Below, one piece after another: positions 7,377-15,572 of a DNA stretch of 26,462 nt. Position numbers and translations under genes: made by a program. Under the pieces are notes generated by a model. That model was not told the origin of the DNA. It saw only the letters and a list, made by a program, of their open reading frames with translations, and searched no databases. Numbering within the stretch: position 1 is the first letter of the stretch; each line of letters begins with the position of its first letter. Source of the stretch: DASZHJ01 sp035263705 (GTDB lineage: Bacteria > Pseudomonadota > Alphaproteobacteria > ATCC43930 > CGMCC-115725); the NCBI GenBank assembly GCA_035263705.1, contig DATFRA010000142.1, positions 1 to 26,462 on the forward strand, read 5' to 3'.

Positions 7377-7511
7377 GTGCGTCCTTCGACGCGGGCCTGT
7401 CGGCCCTTGCTCAGGATGCGGGGGATTTGGATATGCAGGAAAGAAAAGACCTCATCCTGAGCAAGCGATGCGCCCTCATGGTGAGCGCTCGTCGAACCAC
7501 GAAGGACGCAC
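7377..7511. repeat. Bipartite palindromic repeat, copy B
   Basis: The first unit begins GTGCGTCCTTCGA, has arms GGGCC and GGCCC, and continues GCTCAGGATG. The second begins ACCTCATCCTGAGC (7449-7462), then runs through an expanded stretch with CCTCATGGTGAGC and two partial ends (GTCGAACCACGAAGGACGCAC). This copy is longer than the others, as if a second repeat type had been joined in. It sits between the L,D-transpeptidase gene and the Sel1 gene and supplies the sequence just upstream of the latter's start. Confidence 0.8.
7501..7506 (+). promoter_or_regulatory. Repeat-derived ribosome binding site of the Sel1 gene
   Basis: GAAGGA, part of the end of repeat copy B, lies 7 bases upstream of the TTG at 7514. 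This decides the start: the TTG opens directly onto a signal peptide, while the in-frame ATGs at 7427, 7433 and 7478 would add residues encoded by the repeat. Confidence 0.6.
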
Positions 7512-7513
7512 GA

Positions 7514-8908
7514 TTGCTCACGCGGGCGGCGCTACTCGGACTCAGTCTTCTTGCCGCGCTCGCCGCGACGACCCCGGCGCGCGCCGAGGGCGAGTACGGA
7601 CCCGCCCACGCCGCGCAAGCCGTCAAGGACATGCGGTTCGGCTGCATGATCTATATCCGCTGCCCGATCGATAACGGCGCGTTCCTGGTCCTGCGGCGCG
7701 CGGTCGATGGCGACCGGGCGGCGCAAGTCGAGATGGCGAAGCGGCTCGACCACGGCGACGGCCTGCCGCGCGATATCCAGGCGGCGACGGGCTGGTATGG
7801 GCGCGCCGCCGAGCAGGGGGACGTTCCCTCGGCGCTCGAGCTCAACCACCGGCGCCACGAGGGCCAGGCGATCGAGGCCGACGAGGGAAAGATCGCGGCG
7901 GCGATGCGAGCTGCATCCGAGGCCGGCGACACCGACGCGATGCGCGCGCTCGCGGACATGACGATCTACGGCCGCGGCGGTCCGCGCAATCCGCGGGAGG
8001 CGCTGGCCCTGTTGCAGCGCGCCGCGGACAAGGGCTCAGCGCTCGCCGAGCAGGACCTGGGCGATCTCTACCTGCTCGGCGCACCCGGCATTCCGCTCGA
8101 TACCCATCAGGGTTTCCGTTGGATGGGGATCTCGGCTCGGCACGGCAATCTCGAGGCGATGGAGCAGTTGGGGTCGCTCTATCTCCACACCCCCGACCCG
8201 GCGATGCAGAATCCCGCCGAGGCTTATCGCTGGCTGGTGCGCGCGTCGCTCCTCGACGCGGCGCGATCGCAGGAGGCGCTCAGCACCTTGCTGCGCGATG
8301 GTGCGACCGTGAACGGGCGCACGGTGATCGCACCCGATCCGATCCAGGCGGACATGTGGTTCCGCATCGCCGCGCGCTCGCCCTTCCACGACAACCCGAA
8401 CATTCGCCACAGCATCGAGGCGAACATGACCTCGGCCGAGCTCGAGCAGGCGAAGAAGCTCGCGGACGCGTGGCATCCGCGGCCGCTCGCGGAGGTGTTG
8501 GCGATTACCATCGACCCGCCGCCGGTGGTGGCGTCGACCAGGCGGCCCTGGCCACCGGGATTCATCGGGCCGGCCTTGCAGCTATTCAAAGACGGCGCGG
8601 ACAATCCCGAGCCCTGGCAGCAGCTGCCGGACTTCGATCACCCGGAGGAGGTCGCGGCGGCGATGAATGCGATTGCCGGTCATTGCGACGAGAAGGGCCT
8701 GGGCTCCTGCGCCCGCTTCTGCCGGCAGCAGCTCGCGGAGCTGGCACCACCCGAGAAGCCCGGCGGCCTCACGATCGACGAGATCGCGGAGCGCCTGCGC
8801 AAGAACCCCGGCCTGTCGCCGGTCGCGCTGATGCGCAAGACGCCGCCGACCGCCGACGAGGAGATGCAGGGCTGGACTCTCTGCGCGAGCCGCGTCGCCG
8901 ATCACTAG
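7514..8908 (+). CDS. Secreted Sel1/TPR-like repeat protein
   Basis: A 464-residue protein from the preferred TTG start. Residues 1-24 form a signal peptide (hydrophobic LLGLSLLAALAA, cleavage after ARA). The body holds several Sel1-like helical repeats, for example DGDRAAQVEMAKRLDHGDGLPRD, then TGWYGRAAEQGD, then YGRGGPRNPREALALLQRAADKG and AEAYRWLVRAS. Sel1 repeats are protein-protein interaction scaffolds, often in envelope processes. The C-terminal third (about 340-464) has five cysteines and no motif I recognise. A periplasmic location is inferred. It converges with yggS, and a strong palindrome separates them. Confidence 0.82.
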   Translation: MLTRAALLGLSLLAALAATTPARAEGEYGPAHAAQAVKDMRFGCMIYIRCPIDNGAFLVLRRAVDGDRAAQVEMAKRLDHGDGLPRDIQAATGWYGRAAEQGDVPSALELNHRRHEGQAIEADEGKIAAAMRAASEAGDTDAMRALADMTIYGRGGPRNPREALALLQRAADKGSALAEQDLGDLYLLGAPGIPLDTHQGFRWMGISARHGNLEAMEQLGSLYLHTPDPAMQNPAEAYRWLVRASLLDAARSQEALSTLLRDGATVNGRTVIAPDPIQADMWFRIAARSPFHDNPNIRHSIEANMTSAELEQAKKLADAWHPRPLAEVLAITIDPPPVVASTRRPWPPGFIGPALQLFKDGADNPEPWQQLPDFDHPEEVAAAMNAIAGHCDEKGLGSCARFCRQQLAELAPPEKPGGLTIDEIAERLRKNPGLSPVALMRKTPPTADEEMQGWTLCASRVADH

Positions 8909-8920
8909 AGCCTGAGTCGA

Positions 8921-8968
8921 GAGCAAGATTCACGGATCAGGTCGATTCGACCTGATCCGATCTTGCTC
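8921..8968. terminator. Bidirectional hairpin between Sel1 gene and yggS
   Basis: A nested inverted repeat: outer arms GAGCAAGAT (8921-8929) and ATCTTGCTC (8960-8968), inner arms GGATCAGGTCGA (8934-8945) and TCGACCTGATCC (8947-8958) that pair perfectly. It lies between two convergent genes and the last base overlaps the yggS stop codon. It most likely ends transcription from both sides. Similar palindromes occur as dispersed repeats in alphaproteobacterial genomes, so it may be a repeat family member too. Confidence 0.65.
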
Positions 8969-9663
8969 TAGGGCTTGGGCCGCTCTCCGAATATCGCGGT
9001 GCCGACGCGCACATGCGTGGCGCCGAGGCGGATCGCGATCTCGTAGTCGGCGCTCATGCCCATGCTGAGCGCCGGCAACCCGTGGCGCCGCGCCATCTCG
9101 CGCAGGAGCGCGAAATGCGGCGAGGGCTCCTGATCGAGGGGCGGGATGCACATGAGGCCCTCGACCGGGAGCCGCCAGCGCTCGCGGCATTCCGCGATGA
9201 AGGCGTCCGCCGCGGCGGGCAGTACGCCCGCCTTCTGCGGCTCTTCGCCGGTGTTGACCTGGACGAAGCAGCGGGGCCGCCGGCCCGTGCGCTCCATCTC
9301 GCGCGCGAGCGCGTCCGCGAGCTTCGGGCGGTCGACGCTCTCGATCACGTCGAAGAGCGCCATCGCGTCCTTGACCTTGTTGGTCTGCAGCGGTCCGATC
9401 AGGTGCAGCACCAAGTCGGGATGCGCCGCCTTGAGGCCGGGGTACTTGGCCTGCGCCTCCTGCACGCGGTTCTCGCCAAAGATGCGTTGGCCGGCTGCGA
9501 GTGCCGCCGAGATGACGGCGGCGTCATGAGTCTTGCTGACCGCAACCAGCGTGATATCCGCGGCATCGCGCCCCACGGCGCGCGCCGCGGCCGCGATGCG
9601 ATCTTTCACGGCGACCAGCCGCGCGGCCAGGCCCGCTTGCAAATCAATGGCTTGCTCAGTCAT
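8968..9663 (-). CDS. yggS: YggS/PLPBP family pyridoxal-phosphate homeostasis protein
   Basis: A 231-residue protein of the fold-type III alanine-racemase-like barrel that binds pyridoxal 5'-phosphate. The PLP lysine is Lys44 in LVAVSKTH. Further family motifs are FGENRVQEAQAK, HLIGPLQTNKVK, QVNTGEEPQKAG, GLMCIPP and LSMGMSADYEIAIRLGATHVRVGTAIFGER. The family buffers PLP and keeps vitamin B6 and amino-acid pools balanced; no enzymatic reaction is known. The ATG at 9663 matches the family length (about 230). The gene is divergent from the DUF3576-leuS operon, a neighbourhood common in alphaproteobacteria. Confidence 0.95.
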   Translation of the reverse strand: MTEQAIDLQAGLAARLVAVKDRIAAAARAVGRDAADITLVAVSKTHDAAVISAALAAGQRIFGENRVQEAQAKYPGLKAAHPDLVLHLIGPLQTNKVKDAMALFDVIESVDRPKLADALAREMERTGRRPRCFVQVNTGEEPQKAGVLPAAADAFIAECRERWRLPVEGLMCIPPLDQEPSPHFALLREMARRHGLPALSMGMSADYEIAIRLGATHVRVGTAIFGERPKP

Positions 9664-9811
9664 GCCGAGACCTTGGCGGCTGCCTCGGGGGCCGTCAAGC
9701 CTCGCCCGCGACGCAGCGGCGCGGGCGCAAGAACTAGCGGAATTTCGCGTTGCTCCGGTGTACGATGCGCCTCCTCGGGGGGTCGCCGGGGCGTATCTGG
9801 GAGCAGGGCCG

Positions 9812-10399
9812 ATGTCGTTCAGGATCGTGGGCTGCGTGGTGGCGGCAGCGCTGTCGGTGGCGGGCTGCGGCATGTTTGGCGGCAGCAAGTCGGAGAGCGG
9901 TGATACCCAGACACAGAGCACCACCAGCAACCCCTACCACACGGATCCCGGCAAGATGGATCCGCGCGATTTCAATCCGAGGATCCAGAGCGACAACGAT
10001 GCCTCGAGCTTCGCGCTGATGGCGACACTGTTCGGGGCCGGCGGGAAGGACCAGGGCGGCGGCGGCGGCGTCGGCGTGAATAGCTTCCTCTGGCGCGCCT
10101 CGCTCGACACCGTGAGCTTCATGCCGCTCGCTTCCGCCGATCCCTTCGGCGGCGTGATCATCACCGACTGGTACAGCCCGCCGGATACGCCGGACGAGCG
10201 CTTCAAGGTGAACGTGTTCATCCTTGGCCGCGACCTCCGCGCCGACGGCGTGCGCGCCAGCGTGTTCCATCAGAAAAAGGACGTGGCGGGACAGTGGAAC
10301 GAGGCGGCGGTCGACGCGAACACCGCGACCGACCTCGAGAACGCCATCCTGACGCGCGCGCGCCAGATCCGCCTGAGCGCGGTCGCCAACCAGCAATAA
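9812..10399 (+). CDS. DUF3576 lipoprotein
   Basis: A 195-residue protein with a lipoprotein signal: hydrophobic residues 5-18 ending in the lipobox SVAGC, with Cys19 as the lipidated residue, so it is probably anchored in the envelope. A glycine- and serine-rich linker follows, then a conserved globular part (FLWRASLDTVSFMPLASADP, then GGVIITDWYSPP, then ERFKVNVFILGRDLRADGV). This pattern is DUF3576, found almost only in alphaproteobacteria and usually next to leuS. Its function is unknown. The link to lptE downstream hints at an envelope role. The start has GGGAG 8 bases upstream; leuS follows after 49 bases. Confidence 0.9.
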   Translation: MSFRIVGCVVAAALSVAGCGMFGGSKSESGDTQTQSTTSNPYHTDPGKMDPRDFNPRIQSDNDASSFALMATLFGAGGKDQGGGGGVGVNSFLWRASLDTVSFMPLASADPFGGVIITDWYSPPDTPDERFKVNVFILGRDLRADGVRASVFHQKKDVAGQWNEAAVDANTATDLENAILTRARQIRLSAVANQQ

Positions 10400-10448
10400 G
10401 ACCGCCGCCGGCCGCGCGGGATCGATACCGGGAGCACCAGACCGCGCG

Positions 10449-13016
10449 ATGGCGCGTTACAACGCTCAAGAAACCGAAGAGACGTGGCAGAAGATCTGGC
10501 GGGAGGGCCGCACCTTCGAGGTCGCGACCAACCCGGCCAAGCCGAAATACTACGTGCTGGAGATGTTTCCCTATCCCTCCGGGAAGCTCCACGTCGGCCA
10601 CGTCCGCAACTACACCATGGGCGACGTGGTGGCGCGCTACAAGCGCGCGCAGGGCTACAACGTGCTGCATCCCATGGGCTGGGACGCCTTCGGGCTGCCG
10701 GCGGAGAACGCCGCCATCGCCGGCAAGGTGCATCCGAAGACCTGGACCTACGAGAACATCGCCACCATGCGCGCGCAGCTCCAGCGCATGGGCGTGAGCT
10801 ACGACTGGCGGCGCGAGATCGCGACCTGCCACCCGCTCTATTACAAGCACGAGCAGAAGATGTTCCTGGATTTCCTGAAGGCGGGTCTCGCCTACCGGAA
10901 GGAGTCCTGGGTCAATTGGGACCCGGAGGAGAACACCGTGCTCGCCAACGAGCAGGTGATCGACGGCCGCGGCTGGCGCTCGGGCGCGCTGGTCGAGAAA
11001 CGCCTGCTCGCGCAATGGAACCTGCGCATCACCGCCTATTCCGACGACCTCCTCGAGACCATCAAGACGCTCGACCGCTGGCCCGAGCGGGTGCGGCTGA
11101 TGCAGGAGAACTGGATCGGCCGCTCCGAGGGCGCGCGGGTGTTCTTCGGGCTCAAGGGTCGCGGCGAGAAGTTCGAGATCTTCACGACCCGGCCCGACAC
11201 GCTCTACGGCGCCTCCTTCATGGCGCTCTCGCCGAACCATCCGCTGGCGCTGGAGCTCGCGGGCCGCGACCCGAAGCTCCATGAGTTCATCGCCGAGTGC
11301 AACCGCATGGGCACCAGCGAGGCGGTGCTGGAGACCGCGGAGAAGCGCGGCTACTTGACCGGTCTCAAGGCGCTGCACCCGCTGGTCGCGGGCTGGGAGC
11401 TGCCGGTCTATGTCGCGAATTTCGTGCTGATGGAGTACGGCACCGGCGCCATCTTCGGCTGCCCCGGCCACGATCAGCGCGATCTCGATTTCGCGCGGAA
11501 ATACGGGCTGCCGGTAAAGCCGGTGGTGTTGCCCCCGGGCGCCGATGCCGCCACCTTCGCCATCGCCGACACCGCCTATGTCGAGGACGGCACGATCATC
11601 AACTCGGATTTCCTGAACGGCCTCGAGGTCGAGGCGGCGAAGCGCGCGGTGATCGACCGGCTGGAGCAGATCGGCGCGGGCAAATCCAGCATCACCTATC
11701 GTCTGCGCGACTGGGGTGTCTCGCGCCAGCGCTATTGGGGCTGCCCGATTCCAGTCGTGCACTGCGGCACCTGCGGCATCGTGCCGGTGCCCGAGCGCGA
11801 CCTCCCGGTGCTGCTGCCGGACGACGTGAGCTTCGACAAGCCCGGCAACCCGCTCGACCACCATCCGACCTGGAAGCACGTCGCCTGTCCCAAGTGCGGG
11901 GCGCCCGCTCGGCGCGAGACGGACACCTTCGATACGTTCTTCGAGTCCTCATGGTACTTCCTGCGCTTCTGCTCGCCGCGCGCCGCGGCCGCGTTCGACC
12001 GCAAGGACGTCGACTACTGGATGCCGGTCGACCAATACATCGGCGGCGTCGAGCACGCGGTGCTGCATCTGCTCTACTCCCGCTTCTTCACCCGCGCGCT
12101 GACGGAGTGCGGCTATCTCGACTTGAAGGAGCCGTTCGCGGGGCTCTTCACCCAGGGCATGGTGTGCCACGCGACCTACCAGGACGCGGACGGCGAGTGG
12201 CTGTTTCCGGACGAGGTGACCGAGAAGGAGGACGGCTCGATCGTCGACGCCAAGGGCCGGCCGGTCCAGGTCGGCCGGCTCGAGAAGATGAGCAAATCGC
12301 GCAAGAACGTGGTCGGGCTCGAATCCGTGATCGCCGAATATGGCGCCGACACTGCGCGGCTCTTCCTGATGTCGGACAGCCCGCCCGAGCGCGATCTCGA
12401 GTGGACGGACGCCGGCATCAAGGGCGTGTGGCGCTACGTGAACCGGCTCTGGACTCTGGTGACCGAGGGCACGCGGCCGATCGCGGAGCGGGGCGCGAAC
12501 GCGCCTGCCGAGACGCTGGGCGACGACGGCGTCAAGGCGATGCGCCAGGAGACGCACCGGGCGATCTTCGAGGTGACGCGCTGTCTCGACACGTTCCGGT
12601 TCAATAGCGCGGTAGCGCGGATCCGCGAGCTCTCGAACGCCATCGAGGATTTCGAGGGCACCGACGACGCCGCCAGGCTCGCGCGGCGTGAGGCCCTCGA
12701 GGTGCTCTGCAACCTCGTCGCGCCGATGATGCCGCACCTCGCCGAGGCGCTCTGGCATGCGCTTGGCCACGACACGCTGCTCGCCGATCAGCGCTGGCCC
12801 AGGGCGGACCCGGCGCTGGTGGCGGAGGAGAGCGTCACCATCGCGGTTCAGGTCAACGGCAAGCTGCGCGGCACCCTCGAGCTGCCGCGCGACAGCGAGA
12901 GGGCGGCGGCGGAGAGCGCCGCGCTTGCGCTGCCAGCGGTGACGCGGCACCTCGATGGCCGCGCGCCCCGCAAGGTCATCATCGTGCCCAACCGGGTCGT
13001 CAATGTGGTGGTGTAG
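10449..13016 (+). CDS. leuS: Leucyl-tRNA synthetase
   Basis: An 855-residue class I synthetase that charges tRNA-Leu. The HIGH-type motif is HVGH at 48-51 in YPSGKLHVGHVRNY, and the KMSKS loop is at 613-617. Between them lie the editing (CP1) domain, with the threonine-rich TTRPDTLYGA and the GCPGHDQRD region, and a zinc-like module with CGTCG and CPKCG. The tRNA-binding helical domain is at about 660-790 and the small C-terminal domain ends in IVPNRVVNVVV. The length is normal for bacterial LeuRS. It overlaps lptE by 14 bases. Confidence 0.98.
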   Translation: MARYNAQETEETWQKIWREGRTFEVATNPAKPKYYVLEMFPYPSGKLHVGHVRNYTMGDVVARYKRAQGYNVLHPMGWDAFGLPAENAAIAGKVHPKTWTYENIATMRAQLQRMGVSYDWRREIATCHPLYYKHEQKMFLDFLKAGLAYRKESWVNWDPEENTVLANEQVIDGRGWRSGALVEKRLLAQWNLRITAYSDDLLETIKTLDRWPERVRLMQENWIGRSEGARVFFGLKGRGEKFEIFTTRPDTLYGASFMALSPNHPLALELAGRDPKLHEFIAECNRMGTSEAVLETAEKRGYLTGLKALHPLVAGWELPVYVANFVLMEYGTGAIFGCPGHDQRDLDFARKYGLPVKPVVLPPGADAATFAIADTAYVEDGTIINSDFLNGLEVEAAKRAVIDRLEQIGAGKSSITYRLRDWGVSRQRYWGCPIPVVHCGTCGIVPVPERDLPVLLPDDVSFDKPGNPLDHHPTWKHVACPKCGAPARRETDTFDTFFESSWYFLRFCSPRAAAAFDRKDVDYWMPVDQYIGGVEHAVLHLLYSRFFTRALTECGYLDLKEPFAGLFTQGMVCHATYQDADGEWLFPDEVTEKEDGSIVDAKGRPVQVGRLEKMSKSRKNVVGLESVIAEYGADTARLFLMSDSPPERDLEWTDAGIKGVWRYVNRLWTLVTEGTRPIAERGANAPAETLGDDGVKAMRQETHRAIFEVTRCLDTFRFNSAVARIRELSNAIEDFEGTDDAARLARREALEVLCNLVAPMMPHLAEALWHALGHDTLLADQRWPRADPALVAEESVTIAVQVNGKLRGTLELPRDSERAAAESAALALPAVTRHLDGRAPRKVIIVPNRVVNVVV

Positions 13017-13530
13017 CCGGGTTCTGCTCGTCGGCGCGGCGCTCGCGCTCGGCGGCTGCGGGTTCCATCCGCTCTATGCCCGGCATGGCCGGAGCGGCTT
13101 CGACGCCGATCTCGCGTCGATCAAGGTGAACACCATCGCGGACCGGCAAGGCCAGCTGCTGGCGATCGCGCTCCGAGACGCGCTCAATCCGCGCGGCGCG
13201 CGGGTCGAGACGCGCTATACCCTCGATGTCCTGCTCACGGCCTCGCATCAAGACATCGGCCTGAGACCGGACGGCACCGCCTCGCGAAGCGAGATCAGCA
13301 TGACGGCAAACTTCGTGCTGCGGGAGGCGAAGAAGCCGGCGGAGGGCTCTGTGGTGCTTCAGGGCACCACCCACTCCGTCAGCTCCTACGACGTGCTCAA
13401 CGACAACTATGCGACGGTGGTCGCGCGACATAACGCCGAGGAGCGCAACGTGCACGAAATCGGCGACGACATCCTGACGCGGCTCGAGCTCTACGTGAGC
13501 AAGCACCGCGCCGCGCCCGCCGCATCGTGA
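13003..13530 (+). CDS. lptE: LPS assembly lipoprotein LptE
   Basis: A 175-residue outer-membrane lipoprotein. The signal peptide ends in the lipobox LALGGC (Cys19), followed at once by GFHPLY, the hallmark start of mature LptE. LptE plugs the LptD barrel and helps place lipopolysaccharide in the outer leaflet. Features such as RYTLDVLL, SRSEISMTANFVLRE and NDNYATVVARHNAEERN fit the family. The ATG at 13003 gives a compact signal peptide and overlaps leuS by 14 bases. The end overlaps holA by 4 bases, so the three are probably translationally coupled. Confidence 0.93.
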   Translation: MWWCSRVLLVGAALALGGCGFHPLYARHGRSGFDADLASIKVNTIADRQGQLLAIALRDALNPRGARVETRYTLDVLLTASHQDIGLRPDGTASRSEISMTANFVLREAKKPAEGSVVLQGTTHSVSSYDVLNDNYATVVARHNAEERNVHEIGDDILTRLELYVSKHRAAPAAS

Positions 13531-14570
13531 AGCTCACGGGCTCGCGGATCCAGGGGTTCGTCACCGGCTACATCGCCAAGCCCGATCCCAAGCTGCGCGC
13601 GATCCTGGTCTACGGCCCCGACAGCGGGTTGGTGCGCGAGCGCGCCGAGAGCCTCGCCAAGGCGGTGGCGCCCGATCTCGACGATCCCTTCCGCGTGATG
13701 ACCCTGCCGGGCTCGGCGCTCGCCGCCGATCCCGTGCGGCTCAACGACGAGATGGCGGCGCTGAGCTTCACCGGCGGCCGCCGTTTGGTCCGGGTCAGAG
13801 ACGCCGGCGATGCGCTCGGCACGGCCTTCGCGAGCCTGCTTGACGATCCGCCGCCGGGCGACAGCGTCGCCATCGCCGAGGCCGGCGACCTCGCGGGACG
13901 CTCGGCGCTCCGCCGCGCCTTCGAGGGCGCCAAGAACGCGGTTGCCGTGCCCTGCTACGCCGATGGCACCGGCGAGCTCGCGGAGCTCGTGACCTCGGTG
14001 CTGGCGAGCCACAAGATCACGGCGGCGGCGGACGCACGCGAATACCTGGTGTCGCGCCTCGGCGGCGACCGCGGCCTGAGCCGCGCCGAGCTGGAGAAGC
14101 TCGCGCTCTACGCGGGCGAGGGCGGCCGGATCGGCCTCGAGGACGCGATCGCCTGCGTCGGCGACAGCGCGGCGCTCAGCGTCGACGATGCCGTCTTGGC
14201 CGCGGCGGACGGCGATGCCCCGGCGCTGGAGCGGGCGCTCCAGCGCGCCTTCCAGGAGGGCGAGAGCGCGGTCGGCATCGTCAAGGCGGCGATGCGGCAT
14301 TTCGAGAAGCTGCACCTCGCGGGCGCGCGGATCGCCGGTGGCATGTCCGCGGAGGCCGCGCTGCAATCGCTGCGGCCGCCGGTGTTCTTCAAGCACCAGG
14401 CGCGTTTCCTCGGCGCGCTTCGCCAATGGCCGCCGCGCCGGGCCGCCGCCGCGCTCGCCCTCCTGCTCGAGGCCGAGCGCCAGTGCAAGACCACGGGCTT
14501 TCCCGACCACGCGATCTGCAGCGATGCCCTCCTCCGTCTCGCCCGCGGCGCCCAGGGGAAGCGGCGGTAG
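13527..14570 (+). CDS. holA: DNA polymerase III subunit delta
   Basis: A 347-residue protein, normal for HolA, the clamp-loader subunit that opens the sliding clamp. The N-terminal AAA-like domain includes LVYGPDSGLVRERAE (a degenerate P-loop, as usual for delta), FTGGRRLVRVRDAGD and a region near 100-130 with GDLAGRSALRRAFEGA. The C-terminal collar has the helical FFKHQARFLGALRQWPPRRAAAAL. It starts with a GTG whose GTGA overlaps the lptE stop. It is the last gene of the DUF3576-leuS-lptE-holA unit and converges on parB across repeat copy C. Confidence 0.95.
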   Translation: MKLTGSRIQGFVTGYIAKPDPKLRAILVYGPDSGLVRERAESLAKAVAPDLDDPFRVMTLPGSALAADPVRLNDEMAALSFTGGRRLVRVRDAGDALGTAFASLLDDPPPGDSVAIAEAGDLAGRSALRRAFEGAKNAVAVPCYADGTGELAELVTSVLASHKITAAADAREYLVSRLGGDRGLSRAELEKLALYAGEGGRIGLEDAIACVGDSAALSVDDAVLAAADGDAPALERALQRAFQEGESAVGIVKAAMRHFEKLHLAGARIAGGMSAEAALQSLRPPVFFKHQARFLGALRQWPPRRAAAALALLLEAERQCKTTGFPDHAICSDALLRLARGAQGKRR

Positions 14571-14587
14571 ATCGCGGCAGCGATATC

Positions 14588-14703
14588 GTGCGTGCTTCGA
14601 GACGCGATGCTGTGCATCGCTCCTCAGCATGAGGAGATTTTGTCATGGCACAAAGAAAGCCCTCATCCTGAGGAGCCGCCGCAGGCGGCGTCTCGAAGGA
14701 CGC
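14588..14703. repeat. Bipartite palindromic repeat, copy C
   Basis: Unit one begins GTGCGTGCTTCGA, has arms GCGATGC and GCATCGC and ends CTCAGCATGAGG. Unit two begins CCCTCATCCTGAGGAG, has arms CCGCC and GGCGG and ends TCTCGAAGGACGC. It sits between the convergent holA and parB genes and shares its last base with the parB stop codon. It may terminate both transcripts. Confidence 0.85.
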
Positions 14704-15572
14704 TACATCGCGGTCGGGACTCGCTTGAGGCGGCGGATGAGCTCGTCGAGCTGGTCGAGGCTCCGGTAGCTGATGCTGAGCGTGCCCGCGCGGCCGTCGC
14801 GGGCGGGATCGATCTTGACGGTCGTGCCGAGGGCGAGGGTGAGCTCGTGCTCGACGGCGCGGGTGTCGGCGTCCTTCTCGCGGGGCGCCCTGGCGCTCGG
14901 CGCCGCTTTCGCGCGCTTCGCGAGCCGCTCGGCCTGGCGCACGTTGAGGCCGCGGCGCACCACCTGCTGCGCGAGGCCGAGCGGATCGTGGGCGCCCAGG
15001 AGCGCGCGGGCATGACCCGCAGTGAGCTGGCCCTCGTCGAGCATCTGTTTCACGCCGCTCGGCAAGTCCAGGAGGCGGATGGTGTTGGCGATGTGGCTGC
15101 GGCTCTTGCCGACTGCCTGCGCCACGGCTTCCTGGGTGTGGGCGAACTCGTCGAGCAAGCGCTGATAGGCCTGGGCCTCCTCGAGCGCGGAGAGATCCTG
15201 CCGCTGCAGGTTCTCGACCAGCGCGATCTCCAGCGCCTCGCGGTCGTCGATCTCGCGGAGCACCACCGGGACTTCGTGGAGCTGCGCCAGCTGCGCCGCG
15301 CGCCAGCGCCGCTCGCCGGCCACGATCTCGTAGGCGTCCGCGAGTCCGGGATGGCGCCGCACCAACAGCGGTTGCAGCACGCCCTTCTCGCGGATCGATT
15401 GCGCGAGCGCCGCAAGGCCCTCGGTATCGAACTGGTGCCGCGGCTGATAGCGGCCCGGGCGCAGCAGATCGATGCGGATGGTGCGGGGCGCCGCCTCTGG
15501 CGCGGCGTCCGTCTCGCCGAGGAGCGCGGATAATCCGCGGCCGAGGCCGCGGCGTCGGGCATCTTCGATCAT
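14703..15572 (-). CDS. parB: Chromosome-partitioning protein ParB
   Basis: A 289-residue ParB. It starts with the alphaproteobacterial RRRGLGRGLSALLGE, then the CTP-binding ParB/Srx domain with IRPGRYQPR-like residues 36-45, GVLQPLLVR (64-72) and GERRWRAAQ (87-95). ALVENLQRQDLSALEEAQAY at 117-136 follows, then the helix-turn-helix that reads parS (QEAVAQAVGKSRSHIANTIRLL, 147-168). A C-terminal dimer domain ends in SYRSLDQLDELIRRL. It binds parS, slides as a CTP-dependent clamp and works with ParA in origin segregation. It overlaps parA by ATGA. Two parS sites lie in the same operon. Confidence 0.97.
   Translation of the reverse strand: MIEDARRRGLGRGLSALLGETDAAPEAAPRTIRIDLLRPGRYQPRHQFDTEGLAALAQSIREKGVLQPLLVRRHPGLADAYEIVAGERRWRAAQLAQLHEVPVVLREIDDREALEIALVENLQRQDLSALEEAQAYQRLLDEFAHTQEAVAQAVGKSRSHIANTIRLLDLPSGVKQMLDEGQLTAGHARALLGAHDPLGLAQQVVRRGLNVRQAERLAKRAKAAPSARAPREKDADTRAVEHELTLALGTTVKIDPARDGRAGTLSISYRSLDQLDELIRRLKRVPTAM

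Noticed and set aside
10218..11879. A 553-codon open frame on the minus strand opposite leuS
   Set aside because: It is antisense to a complete leuS, with no domain and no credible ribosome site.
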